Assembly (NCBI GenBank): GCA_027297825.1
Contig: JAPUHH010000206.1
Coordinates: 1-16,514, forward strand
Origin: Gammaproteobacteria bacterium
GTDB lineage: Bacteria; Pseudomonadota; Gammaproteobacteria; UBA4575
Reading direction: 5' to 3'
DNA length: 16,514 nucleotides
In this document: positions 1 through 7,953 of the stretch, piece by piece
How the letters are laid out: every line of letters starts with the position of its first letter
How positions within the stretch are numbered: position 1 is the stretch's first letter
Made by a program: the position numbers and the translations under genes
Notes under the pieces: model-generated
What the model was told of the DNA's origin: nothing
The model's database searches: none
What the model saw: only the letters and a program-made list of their open reading frames with translations

Positions 1-24
1 TACATTTCATCTAATTTAATCCCG

Positions 25-42
25 TTTTAATCTTAATTAAAA
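25..42. repeat. AT-only perfect inverted repeat upstream of the sugar dehydrogenase gene
   Basis: Two perfect 7-base arms, TTTTAAT and ATTAAAA, are separated by the four bases CTTA. The repeat lies about 10 bases before a TATAAA hexamer. All stem pairs are A-T and no T-tract follows, so it does not look like a terminator. It could be a protein-binding site or an AT-rich upstream promoter element, or chance in an AT-rich leader. Confidence 0.25.
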
Positions 43-52
43 TAAATTCCCC

Positions 53-58
53 TATAAA
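53..58 (+). promoter_or_regulatory. Possible -10 element for the dehydrogenase-epimerase unit
   Basis: The hexamer TATAAA matches the sigma-70 -10 consensus at five of six bases. No good -35 hexamer sits 16 to 18 bases upstream. If used, transcription would begin near position 65 and leave a leader of about 65 bases before the preferred GTG start at 130. Because the window begins at base 1, read-through from an upstream gene cannot be excluded. Confidence 0.25.
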
Positions 59-129
59 ATGTATTACAGTATTTCCACAGAAACTTGCGCGTAACTTTAC
101 TCTTCAGCAGGAATATATTTAATTCAAAA

Positions 130-1404
130 GTGGACCTAAAAAACATACAAATAAGTGTAATCGGCTTAGGCTATGTCGGTTTACCCCTGGCCGTGGAGTT
201 TGGGAAGATAATTCCCACCATTGGCTACGACATCAACACTCAAAGGTTAGAAGAGCTTAAACAAGCCTCAGATCGAACCCTAGAAGTAAGTTCCGATGAG
301 TTGCAACAAGCCAAAAATCTTAGTTTTTCATCGGAAATATCTGACTTAATGAGCAGCAACGTTTTTATCGTTACCGTTCCAACTCCTATCGATGACCATA
401 AAGTACCTGATCTCAGCACCATTAAAAGTGCAACAGAAATTGTTGGCAAGGCACTTGGTCAAGGTGATGTCGTGATCTATGAATCGACAGTCTATCCCGG
501 TGTTACTGAAGATATTTGTGTGCCCATCTTAGAAGCAGAGTCGAATCTAAAGTTTAACCAAGACTATTTTGTTGGTTACAGCCCTGAGCGCATCAATCCG
601 GGAGACAAAGAACATCGACTCCCCTCCATCATAAAAGTCACATCCGGATCAACACCCGAAGCAGCTGAATTTGTTGATCAGCTGTATCGTAAGATCATCA
701 CAGCAGGCACACACAAAGCATCCAGCATCAAAGTTGCAGAAGCAGCCAAAGTGATCGAGAATACCCAACGTGATGTAAATATAGCATTAATTAATGAGTT
801 GTCTCTTATCTTCAATCGTTTGGAAATCGATACTTTAGAAGTATTAGAGGCAGCCGGCACCAAGTGGAACTTTCTACAATTTCGCCCTGGCCTGGTTGGC
901 GGGCACTGCATTGGAGTTGATCCTTACTATCTAACACATAAAGCTCAAGAAATTGGTTACAACCCGGAAGTCATTTTATCCGGGCGCCGCATTAATGACG
1001 GCATGGGACCTTACGTGGCGGAAAGCGTAATTAAATTAATGACGCGGAAAAAAATTCATACTGTAGATTCAAAAATCCTTATTTTGGGATTTACCTTTAA
1101 AGAAAATTGCCCTGATTTTCGCAATACTCGTGTAATTGATATTGTGCGTGAATTCGATAGTTATCATGCGCAAGTAGAAATCTATGACCCTTGGATAGAT
1201 ACAAAAGAAGCAGAGCATCAATATACTATTCCTTTCTTAAGTGAACTCCCATCCACCCACTATGATGCGATTATCCTTGCCGTCAATCACAACCAATTTA
1301 AAGAGTTAGGTGCCGACAAAATACACTCATTTGGCAAACAGAATCATGTGCTTTTCGATGTGAAAAATGTGCTGACAAAAGAACAGGCCGATGGACGGCT
1401 CTGA
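130..1404 (+). CDS. Nucleotide-sugar 6-dehydrogenase, TviB/WbpO type (UDP-HexNAc or UDP-glucose dehydrogenase)
   Basis: This cytosolic enzyme carries out the NAD-dependent four-electron oxidation of a UDP-sugar to a UDP-uronic acid, a precursor of acidic surface polysaccharide. The N-terminal Rossmann motif IGLGYVGLPLA is at residues 11-21. The YSPERINPGD stretch begins near residue 150, the catalytic-domain Lys/Asn of AAKVIENTQRD are K207 and N211, and the GGHCIGVDPYY motif carries the catalytic cysteine C260. The C-terminal domain contains FKENCPDFRNTRV. The frame stays open back to a TTG at 85, but family proteins start just before the Rossmann strand. The GTG at 130 gives 424 residues, close to the 422-425 I recall for WbpO and TviB. 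An AGGA at 109-112 is rather far from this start. The ERINPGDK/ENTQRD wording favours the TviB/WbpO branch, but the exact substrate (UDP-GlcNAc, UDP-GalNAc or UDP-Glc) is inferred. Confidence 0.88.
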   Translation: MDLKNIQISVIGLGYVGLPLAVEFGKIIPTIGYDINTQRLEELKQASDRTLEVSSDELQQAKNLSFSSEISDLMSSNVFIVTVPTPIDDHKVPDLSTIKSATEIVGKALGQGDVVIYESTVYPGVTEDICVPILEAESNLKFNQDYFVGYSPERINPGDKEHRLPSIIKVTSGSTPEAAEFVDQLYRKIITAGTHKASSIKVAEAAKVIENTQRDVNIALINELSLIFNRLEIDTLEVLEAAGTKWNFLQFRPGLVGGHCIGVDPYYLTHKAQEIGYNPEVILSGRRINDGMGPYVAESVIKLMTRKKIHTVDSKILILGFTFKENCPDFRNTRVIDIVREFDSYHAQVEIYDPWIDTKEAEHQYTIPFLSELPSTHYDAIILAVNHNQFKELGADKIHSFGKQNHVLFDVKNVLTKEQADGRL

Positions 1405-1449
1405 TCGTCCAAACCTTTTAAATAATACTCAAACCTAAAATACATAATT

Positions 1450-2457
1450 ATGAAAATTGTTGTTACGGGCTCTGCCGGATTCATTGGTTCCGCGGTTACA
1501 CTTTATTTGTTGAAACGTGGTGATGAGGTTTTGGGAATCGATAATTTGAATGATTACTACGATGTCACTCTCAAACACAGTCGACTTGATAGAGTAAAGG
1601 CGTACGATACCTTCACAGAAGCGCGTATAAATCTAGAAGATAAAGACGCGGTTTTTGCTGCGATTTCAAAATTTAAACCCGAACGCATTATCAATCTTGC
1701 CGCCCAAGCAGGCGTTCGATATTCAATTGAAAACCCGTTTTCCTATGTAGAAACTAATCTTGTTGGTTTTATAAATATATTAGAAGCTTGCCGACATAAT
1801 GAGGTCAAGCATTTAGTCTATGCATCCAGCAGTTCTGTATACGGCGCAAACACAAAGACGCCTTTCTCCGTACATGACAATGTTGACCATCCGTTGAGCT
1901 TATATGCCGCAACAAAAAAAGCTAATGAATTGATGGCGCATACCTATAGCAATCTATACCACCTGCCCACCACCGGATTACGATTTTTTACTGTGTATGG
2001 ACCATGGGGCCGACCCGATATGGCCTTATTTATGTTCACTAAAAATATACTAGCCGACAAACCAATTGAAGTTTTCAACTATGGCAATCATCGCCGGGAT
2101 TTCACTTACATAGATGATATTGTGGAAGGTGTAATCCGTACTTTAGATACTCAACCCAAACCCAACCCAGATTGGTCTGGTGATAACCCAGATAGTGCAA
2201 CAAGCTTCGCGCCATATCGACTTTATAATATTGGTAATAACAAACCAATCGAGCTCAAACACTACATTCAGGTCCTCGAAAATTGCCTTGGTAAAAAAGC
2301 GCAGCAAAACTTATTACCCCTTCAAGCAGGTGAAGTACCGGACACTTTTGCTGATGTAGAAAGCCTGGTTGCCGATGTTGGCTACAAGCCAAACACAACT
2401 GTAGAAGTAGGGATAAAAAACTTTGTTGATTGGTATCGTCAATATTTTGATTTGTAG
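1450..2457 (+). CDS. NAD-dependent nucleotide-sugar epimerase, UDP-glucuronate 4-epimerase-like
   Basis: This extended short-chain dehydrogenase probably inverts C4 of a UDP-uronic acid through a transient keto intermediate and needs bound NAD. The 335-residue protein has the nucleotide-binding TGSAGFIG at residues 6-13 and the IDNLNDYYD segment at 30-38 that is typical of the UDP-glucuronate epimerase group. It also has the YASSSSVYG serine loop at 124-132 and the catalytic pair Y152 and K156 in YAATKK. TVYGPWGRPDMA in the second half is the usual substrate-domain motif. It starts 45 bases after the dehydrogenase and no promoter is evident between them, so the two probably form one transcript and act in sequence. 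It is not the TviC/WbpP type, which has an N-terminal extension. No Shine-Dalgarno site is visible before the ATG. No glycosyltransferase or export gene follows. Confidence 0.88.
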   Translation: MKIVVTGSAGFIGSAVTLYLLKRGDEVLGIDNLNDYYDVTLKHSRLDRVKAYDTFTEARINLEDKDAVFAAISKFKPERIINLAAQAGVRYSIENPFSYVETNLVGFINILEACRHNEVKHLVYASSSSVYGANTKTPFSVHDNVDHPLSLYAATKKANELMAHTYSNLYHLPTTGLRFFTVYGPWGRPDMALFMFTKNILADKPIEVFNYGNHRRDFTYIDDIVEGVIRTLDTQPKPNPDWSGDNPDSATSFAPYRLYNIGNNKPIELKHYIQVLENCLGKKAQQNLLPLQAGEVPDTFADVESLVADVGYKPNTTVEVGIKNFVDWYRQYFDL

Positions 2458-2511
2458 CGACCTGCTTCGGGCACTTATTTTTAGAAAATTATTCAAACAA
2501 AAATAAATCTA

Positions 2512-2540
2512 TTGCCTATAATCAGTGAGTTATGTATCAT
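2512..2540 (+). promoter_or_regulatory. Sigma-70-like promoter candidate for the small membrane protein gene
   Basis: A -35 hexamer TTGCCT (2512-2517, four of six) and a -10 hexamer TATCAT (2535-2540, five of six) are separated by exactly 17 bases. The predicted start is near 2547, giving a leader of about 107 bases. The site lies in the gap after the epimerase gene, which supports separate transcription of the small gene. The call is by eye. Confidence 0.4.
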
Positions 2541-2640
2541 TTCCGCGCCTTTACTGTGTGTGTTATTCATGACTTTTTTTATGGTAAGTAACTAATTTGA
2601 AAGACAGTTAGCTTGATCAAACCCACCCATCAAAACTAAC

Positions 2641-2646
2641 AAGGAG
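2641..2646 (+). promoter_or_regulatory. Strong ribosome-binding site AAGGAG for the small membrane protein
   Basis: AAGGAG lies seven bases before the ATG at 2654. It is the best Shine-Dalgarno match in the window and fixes the start of an otherwise unrecognised gene. Confidence 0.8.
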
Positions 2647-2653
2647 CAAATTT

Positions 2654-2923
2654 ATGCAACTTGTAAACATCATCTTATCAGTGGGATTAATCGTTTTAAT
2701 TATTGGTATTACTATGCTGTTTGCCTGCACCCTATTGGCTACTTACAGCGGAATAAATTTTTTAGGCCACAAAGTTATTGAGGAAGCACTTTCAATAGAC
2801 AGAAGGCGGACAGATCGCCGCAAGCGTGATAATTACACTTTTCCTTTTAGCTGCACAGATGGAACAACTGTGTTTGCAGATCGCCGCAGCAATCAAGAAA
2901 GACGATCAGTGCTTTATATCTAA
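2654..2923 (+). CDS. Small single-pass membrane protein with an Arg-rich (D/E)RR-repeat cytoplasmic tail; unrecognised
   Basis: I do not recognise this 89-residue protein. Residues about 4-33 form one long hydrophobic segment with no charged residue before it. The rest is strongly basic, so the positive-inside rule suggests an outside N-terminus and a cytoplasmic tail. The tail has four (D/E)RR triplets, at 49-51, 54-56, 76-78 and 82-84, arranged as two pairs flanking a less charged stretch (residues 60-75) with one cysteine. Such clusters could bind nucleic acid, acidic phospholipid or an acidic partner; no catalytic motif is visible. The AAGGAG site seven bases upstream and a promoter candidate argue for a real, independently expressed gene. 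It converges on serC, 18 bases from that gene's stop. Function is unknown. Confidence 0.72.
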   Translation: MQLVNIILSVGLIVLIIGITMLFACTLLATYSGINFLGHKVIEEALSIDRRRTDRRKRDNYTFPFSCTDGTTVFADRRSNQERRSVLYI

Positions 2924-2941
2924 TTTATTTGGCAACCGTTT

Positions 2942-4027
2942 TTAGACCACATTACATATTTCAAAATCTTGCATAAATTCCACTAACCGCTGTACACCTG
3001 CTTGCGGCATTGCGTTGTAGAGACTTATACGAACACCGCCTACGCTATTGTGCCCTCGTAAACCCAGTAATTTATGCGACTCCGCTTGATCTAAAAATTT
3101 ATTCTGTAAATCTTTATCTTGTATATCAAATGAAATATTAATATTTGAACGAAATTCTTTAACTACTTTATTGTTATACAACTGACTGTTATCGAGCACT
3201 TGGTATACCCATTCAGAATTCTCTTTGCTTCGCCGATACATTTGATCAACACCTCCCTCACTTTTGACCCAATCTAGCAACAACCTCAAAACATATATTG
3301 CAAAAGTTGGCGGTGTATTGACCAGCGAGCTTTCCTCAGCACAGCGCTTGTAATCATACAATCGAGGTATGCTTTTATTAACTTTATTTAATAGTTCTTT
3401 TTTGACAATTACGATGCAGAGTCCCGCTATACCCAAGTTTTTTTGGGTACCAGCATATATAAGTCCATATCGACTCACATCAATTTGGCGCATAAGAATT
3501 GAAGAAGTCATATCACAGGCCAGTGGCTTACTTTTTACATCGGGAAGTTCAGCAAATGCGACGCCATTGATGGTTTCATTATCACAATAGTGCACATAAG
3601 AAGCGTTAGAACTCAGCTCCCACGCCACCGTTGGACGGATTGAATACGAATCACCATTTTCTAATGCATTGATTGCATTTATATCCGCGAATTTTTTTGC
3701 TTCAGCATATGCCTTAGTGGACCAATGCCCGGTACACACATAATCAGCGCTTTGTCCTTTGCTAAGAAAATTTAGCGGCAACATAGAGAATTGACTGCTT
3801 GCACCTCCGTGCATAAACAACACGGCATAGTCATCTGAAATCCCTATTAATTCTCGCAACAGAGATTCTGCACTATTTCGGATAGCAAAAAATCCTTTAC
3901 TGCGATGGCTAAGCTCAACAATTGAAAGGCCAGTATTATTATAATTAAGAAATTCTTGTTGAATATTTTCTAATATTGGTTTCGGTAAGGCAGCTGGGCC
4001 CGCGCTAAAGTTAAATACTTCTTGCAT
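2942..4027 (-). CDS. serC: Phosphoserine aminotransferase SerC
   Basis: This cytosolic PLP enzyme converts 3-phosphohydroxypyruvate and glutamate to phosphoserine in serine synthesis, and also acts on the 4-phosphohydroxythreonine precursor of pyridoxal phosphate. The protein opens with the FNFSAGPAALP motif, has the substrate-site HRS at 41-43, the cofactor-binding GGAS at 74-77, the HWSTKA segment with W102, D172 in CDMTSS, and the Schiff-base lysine K196 in YAGTQKN. The C-terminal GLRGHNSVGGVRIS motif closes the active site. Its 361 residues are the normal family length. It lies 90 bases downstream of gyrA in the same direction, an order seen in Pseudomonas and relatives. In those genomes, as I recall, pheA follows serC; here a convergent unrelated gene follows instead. 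No Shine-Dalgarno site is seen before the ATG, and no terminator separates it clearly from gyrA. Confidence 0.96.
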   Translation of the reverse strand: MQEVFNFSAGPAALPKPILENIQQEFLNYNNTGLSIVELSHRSKGFFAIRNSAESLLRELIGISDDYAVLFMHGGASSQFSMLPLNFLSKGQSADYVCTGHWSTKAYAEAKKFADINAINALENGDSYSIRPTVAWELSSNASYVHYCDNETINGVAFAELPDVKSKPLACDMTSSILMRQIDVSRYGLIYAGTQKNLGIAGLCIVIVKKELLNKVNKSIPRLYDYKRCAEESSLVNTPPTFAIYVLRLLLDWVKSEGGVDQMYRRSKENSEWVYQVLDNSQLYNNKVVKEFRSNINISFDIQDKDLQNKFLDQAESHKLLGLRGHNSVGGVRISLYNAMPQAGVQRLVEFMQDFEICNVV

Positions 4028-4117
4028 GAAATTAAAAACTATTTAGATAACTATTATGCGCAGACCAATCTGGACAATAAAAAACTAAGCAGGGGAATTA
4101 GATAATAGCGTGAAAAG

Positions 4118-6736
4118 CTATTTGCCTTCGTCTTTGCCTTCGTCTTTGCCTTCGTCTTTGTCCTCGTCTTCGTCCTCAGAGGAGTTTCCAAGATTTTCAA
4201 TCCTTTCCACTTCAACCAGTCGCTCATCCTCAGACAGGCGTATTAGCCTTACACCTTGTGTGTTACGACCCATTTGCGATACATCTTTTACAGGCGTTCG
4301 AACTAGAGTGCCACTGTCAGTAATCAGCATGATCTCATCATCTTCTGTTACCGCTACTGCACCCACCACACTACCATTACGCCCCGCGGTTTGAATTGCA
4401 ATCACGCCTTGGCCACCACGATTTTGTACTGGATAGTCTTCAATCTTTGTGCGCTTACCGTAGCCATTTTCAGTTGCTACTAATATATCGGTTGCATTCA
4501 TTCCAGCAGTAACAGTGATTAAAGCAATCACTTTTTGACTAGCTGCAAGTTTAATTCCACGCACGCCAGTTGCATTTCGGCCCATCGCACGCACATCATC
4601 CTGATTAAAGCGTATCGCTTTACCCGCATCGCTGACCATTAATATATCGGTGTCGGTACCATGATCAGTTACCGCAACATCAATCAGATAATCATCATCA
4701 CGCAGATCCACGGCAATGATGCCGCTTGCACGTGGCCGGGAAAATTCAGTAAGGCGAGTTTTCTTAACCGTACCACTACTTGCAACCATCACAATATAGG
4801 CATCTTCTCGATATTCTTTTACCGGCAGAACTGCATTAATGCGCTCGCCTTCTTGCAGTGGCAACAGGTTGATAATAGGCTTGCCCCGTGCCGTGCGGCC
4901 CGCCTGGGGTAGCACATAGACCTTGAGCCAGTAGACCTTGCCAAGACTAGAAAAACACAGAATGGTGTCATGCGTGTTTGCTACAAATAATTGATCGACA
5001 AAATCTTCCGCCTTTACTGAAGTCGCTGCTTTTCCTCGACCTCCACGACGCTGCGCACGGTAAGTATCCAATGGCTGTGATTTTGCATAACCCGCATGCG
5101 ACAAGGTGACGACCACATCCTCTTCTGGAATTAGATCTTCCATGGTGAGATCTATTTGGGCTTCTGAAATTTCAGTGCGTCGCTCGTCCCCATACTGCTC
5201 ACGTATAAATTCTAGCTCTCCACGAATAACTCCTAGGAGTCGCTCTGGATCTTGCAAAATATCCAGCAAGTCGATTATTTTTTCGAGCAACTCACCGTAA
5301 TCATTGACAATTTTGTCTTGCTCTAAACCAGTAAGACGGTGCAGGCGCAAATCCAGAATCGCCTGTGCTTGCACGGGTGAAAGACTATATTCACCAGCAT
5401 GCATTCCATATCCAGCATCTAAATCTTCGGGGCGCGAAGCATCCGCACCCGCACGACTTAACATCTCGGTTACCACCCCTGGCTTCCAGGATTTTGCAAT
5501 TAATTTCTCTTTTGCAACTGCAGGGCTCTCAGATTTTTTAATTAACGCAATAATTTCATCAATATTCTTTAATGCAACCGCTTGACCTTCCAAAATATGT
5601 GCGCGCTCACGCGCTTTGCGTAATTCGAATAAGGTACGCCGTGTTACCACATCACGACGGTGCCGAATAAAGGCCTGTAGAATCTGTTTTAAATTTAGCA
5701 GTCGTGGCTGACCATCTACTAAGGCCACCATATTCATGCCAAACACACTCTGCATTGCAGTGTACTTATAAAGATTATTTAAAATAACCTCACTTACTTC
5801 GCCCCGCCGCAACTCAACAACAATACGCATGCCATCTTTATCTGATTCATCACGCAAGCCGTCGCCCGCAATGCCTTCCAGCCGCTTTTCTTTTACTAAG
5901 TCTGCAATCTTGATGATCAAATTGGCCTTATTAACCTGATAGGGCAATTCCGTTACCACAATACGTTCACGCCCACTTTTCTCATCTTGCTCGATGTGCG
6001 TTCGCGCGCGCATATGCACACGCCCACGACCGGTTCGATAAGCTTCAATAATTCCACCTCGACCATTGATGATTGCTGCAGTAGGAAAATCAGGGCCCGG
6101 TATATGCTGCATCAACTCTTGAATGTCTGCTTCGGAGTTGTTAATCAAGACTATGCTTGCGTTAATGACTTCGGTTAAATTATGCGGCGGGATATTGGTG
6201 GCCATACCCACCGCAATGCCAGAAGAGCCATTAATTAATAGATTCGGTATACGTGTAGGGAATACTGTAGGTTCAGATTCAGAGTTATCGTAATTAGAAA
6301 CAAAATCGACCGTTTCTTTTTCAAGATCTGCAAGAATCTCATGCGCAATTTTTGACATGCGCACTTCGGTGTAACGCATCGCTGCTGGAGCATCTCCGTC
6401 TACCGAGCCGAAGTTTCCTTGCCCATCCACCAACATATAGCGCATAGAAAATGGCTGCGCCATACGCACAATAGTGTCATACACTGCAGATTCGCCATGT
6501 GGATGGTATTTACCAATTACATCACCCACCACACGCGCAGATTTTTTGTAGGGCTTATTCCAATCATTGCCCAGCACACTCATCGCGTACAAAGCGCGTC
6601 GATGCACTGGTTTTAAACCATCTCGAACATCGGGTAACGCACGACCCACAATTACGCTCATTGCGTAATCCAGATAGGATTGCCGCATCTCGTCTTCGAG
6701 ATTTACAGTAAGAATTTCTTTGGCGATTGCAGCCAT
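4118..6736 (-). CDS. gyrA: DNA gyrase subunit A
   Basis: GyrA breaks and rejoins DNA in the A2B2 gyrase that introduces negative supercoils. The 872-residue protein begins at the usual place and carries the catalytic tyrosine Y122 in AMRYTEVR. The quinolone-determining region (about 67-106) has S83 and D87, the quinolone-sensitive E. coli-type residues. The isoleucine and DNA-gate segments follow, and the GyrA box QRRGGRG is at 562-568 at the start of the C-terminal beta-pinwheel used for DNA wrapping. The protein ends in an acidic tail containing three exact DEGK units after an Asp/Glu run. In E. coli the acidic tail modulates wrapping. mtnA lies 176 bases upstream on the same strand and serC follows. 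Two promoter candidates lie between mtnA and gyrA. No Shine-Dalgarno site is apparent before the ATG. Confidence 0.98.
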   Translation of the reverse strand: MAAIAKEILTVNLEDEMRQSYLDYAMSVIVGRALPDVRDGLKPVHRRALYAMSVLGNDWNKPYKKSARVVGDVIGKYHPHGESAVYDTIVRMAQPFSMRYMLVDGQGNFGSVDGDAPAAMRYTEVRMSKIAHEILADLEKETVDFVSNYDNSESEPTVFPTRIPNLLINGSSGIAVGMATNIPPHNLTEVINASIVLINNSEADIQELMQHIPGPDFPTAAIINGRGGIIEAYRTGRGRVHMRARTHIEQDEKSGRERIVVTELPYQVNKANLIIKIADLVKEKRLEGIAGDGLRDESDKDGMRIVVELRRGEVSEVILNNLYKYTAMQSVFGMNMVALVDGQPRLLNLKQILQAFIRHRRDVVTRRTLFELRKARERAHILEGQAVALKNIDEIIALIKKSESPAVAKEKLIAKSWKPGVVTEMLSRAGADASRPEDLDAGYGMHAGEYSLSPVQAQAILDLRLHRLTGLEQDKIVNDYGELLEKIIDLLDILQDPERLLGVIRGELEFIREQYGDERRTEISEAQIDLTMEDLIPEEDVVVTLSHAGYAKSQPLDTYRAQRRGGRGKAATSVKAEDFVDQLFVANTHDTILCFSSLGKVYWLKVYVLPQAGRTARGKPIINLLPLQEGERINAVLPVKEYREDAYIVMVASSGTVKKTRLTEFSRPRASGIIAVDLRDDDYLIDVAVTDHGTDTDILMVSDAGKAIRFNQDDVRAMGRNATGVRGIKLAASQKVIALITVTAGMNATDILVATENGYGKRTKIEDYPVQNRGGQGVIAIQTAGRNGSVVGAVAVTEDDEIMLITDSGTLVRTPVKDVSQMGRNTQGVRLIRLSEDERLVEVERIENLGNSSEDEDEDKDEGKDEGKDEGK
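4121..4168. repeat. Tandem 12-base repeat in the 3' end of gyrA
   Basis: Three identical 12-base units (TTTGCCTTCGTC on the plus strand, 4121-4156) are followed by a fourth that differs at two bases (4157-4168). Read as gyrA, each exact unit encodes Asp-Glu-Gly-Lys and the fourth Asp-Glu-Asp-Lys. The unit is a multiple of three, so slippage would change the acidic tail length without breaking the frame. Confidence 0.9.
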
Positions 6737-6782
6737 TTACGTTATATCTAAGAAGGTTTAGAGGTTCGTTCTAAAGCGTAAA

Positions 6783-6791
6783 AGTATAACA
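6783..6791 (-). promoter_or_regulatory. Extended -10 promoter candidate for gyrA (proximal)
   Basis: Read on the minus strand this is TGTTATACT: a -10 hexamer TATACT (five of six) preceded by the TGn extension that can replace a -35 element. No good -35 hexamer lies at 17 bases. Transcription would start near 6776, leaving a leader of about 40 bases before the gyrA ATG. Confidence 0.4.
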
Positions 6792-6865
6792 CAAGTCCCT
6801 AACAGTGGGTTGATAAAAAAAGCATTTAAAATCGAGTTGAATGCCTTAGAGGTTAATTCTATAAT

Positions 6866-6894
6866 TTTATAATGCTGATTTTTCCTTAGGCCAA
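6866..6894 (-). promoter_or_regulatory. Sigma-70-like promoter candidate for gyrA (distal)
   Basis: On the minus strand the -35 hexamer TTGGCC (plus 6889-6894, four of six) and the -10 hexamer TATAAA (plus 6866-6871, five of six) are 17 bases apart. The leader to gyrA would be about 120 bases. The -35 lies inside an imperfect inverted repeat (6879-6901), which could bind a regulator. This is a by-eye call. Confidence 0.35.
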
Positions 6895-6912
6895 GGGAAA
6901 ACGGCTGAACTA

Positions 6913-7953
6913 CTACGCTTTCATCAAGGCAGTCATTCTACCCCGATTTGGAGCTTCAACGACCCCCTTCTCCGTGACAATTGCAGTCACAAATTCCGCC
7001 GGGGTAATGTCAAACACTGGATTCCAAACCTGCGCCTTATCAGGCCCAAAAGCGTGCTCTTTATAGTGCGTTATTTCGCTATGTGCGCGCTCTTCAATCT
7101 CAATCTCGTCTCCATTAATAATTTCCATATCGATCGTGCTAGTAGGTGCGGCTACCATAAACTTAACCCCATGCTGTTTGGCCATCACCGCTAATGAGTA
7201 GGTGCCAATTTTGTTCGCCACATCACCATTGCTCGCGATGCGATCTGCACCGACGATTACCCAGGTTAAATTCTTTTGGCGCATTACGGTTGCCGCTGCA
7301 CTATCACAGATTAACGTTACCGGTATGTTGTCTTGCAACAATTCCCATGCCGTGAGTCTAGTGCCTTGAAACCAAGGGCGAGTTTCATCAGCATAAATCT
7401 TGTTCAGTTTGTTTTGAGCATAAGCGCTACGAATTACTCCCAATGCTGTGCCATATCCACCCGTGGCTAGGGCGCCCGCGTTGCAATGCGTCAGCACATT
7501 GGAATTACTTTGAATCAACTCAGCCCCGTATTGGCCGAGCGCTTTATTTGACTGCACATCTTCATGATGAATTTTTTGCGCGGCTTGCAATAAAACAGCT
7601 TCAGGATCCTCTGTTTGAATAGTTGCGATAACATCACGCATGCATGCAATTGCCCATTTTAAATTTACTGCCGTTGGGCGAGCTTGATAGAGGGCCAAAA
7701 GATCACCTTCTATTCTTTCTTTCCAAGCATCTGGTGATTGCTTGTATGCCTCTCGCGCTGCAAGCACCACACCATATGCTGCAGTAACCCCTATGGCAGG
7801 AGCGCCACGCACAACCATGTCGGTAATAGCTGTGACCACCTCTTGCACCACCGCACACTCAATGAATTGAACCTGATTCGGAAGCTTGCGTTGATCCAGC
7901 AACACCAGATGATTGTTTTGCCAAGCAATGGCTTGGTCAGCTAATGAACTCAT
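6913..7953 (-). CDS. mtnA: S-methyl-5-thioribose-1-phosphate isomerase MtnA
   Basis: MtnA converts 5-methylthioribose-1-phosphate to 5-methylthioribulose-1-phosphate in methionine salvage. It belongs to the eIF2B-alpha-like fold. The protein shows the phosphate-site RGAPAIGVTAAYG at 49-61, the catalytic cysteine C157 in THCNAGALATGGYGTALG, the ADETRPWFQGTRLTAWEL segment, and the catalytic aspartate D237 in GADRIASNGDVANKIGT. Its 346 residues match the family. It diverges from mtaD over a 160-base intergenic region, and both enzymes handle the methylthioadenosine product of polyamine synthesis. A TATAAT stands only three bases before the ATG; no Shine-Dalgarno site is visible. The same mtnA-gyrA pairing occurs, as I recall, in Pseudomonas. 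Related eIF2B-like aldose-1-phosphate isomerases exist, but the motif set and MtaD partner favour MtnA. Confidence 0.94.
   Translation of the reverse strand: MSSLADQAIAWQNNHLVLLDQRKLPNQVQFIECAVVQEVVTAITDMVVRGAPAIGVTAAYGVVLAAREAYKQSPDAWKERIEGDLLALYQARPTAVNLKWAIACMRDVIATIQTEDPEAVLLQAAQKIHHEDVQSNKALGQYGAELIQSNSNVLTHCNAGALATGGYGTALGVIRSAYAQNKLNKIYADETRPWFQGTRLTAWELLQDNIPVTLICDSAAATVMRQKNLTWVIVGADRIASNGDVANKIGTYSLAVMAKQHGVKFMVAAPTSTIDMEIINGDEIEIEERAHSEITHYKEHAFGPDKAQVWNPVFDITPAEFVTAIVTEKGVVEAPNRGRMTALMKA

Noticed and set aside
85..129. TTG start at 85 for the sugar dehydrogenase, adding 15 residues
   Set aside because: The added residues do not resemble family N-termini, there is no ribosome site before them, and GTG at 130 gives the expected length of 424.
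2475..2506. Eight-base A/T arms (TTATTTTT and AAAAATAA) as a terminator after the epimerase
   Set aside because: The stem is all A-T, the loop is 16 bases and no T-tract follows; it would be too weak.
2568..2594. Eight-codon reading frame upstream of the small membrane protein
   Set aside because: It has no ribosome site and no recognisable attenuation structure, so it is most likely chance.
4110..6711. Several plus-strand open frames opposite gyrA
   Set aside because: They are low-complexity or unrecognisable translations of the complement of a certain gene and lack start signals.
6879..6901. Inverted repeat between gyrA and mtnA as an intrinsic terminator of mtnA
   Set aside because: The arms contain a bulged base and, in the direction of mtnA, an A-run rather than a T-run follows. 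It overlaps a promoter candidate instead.
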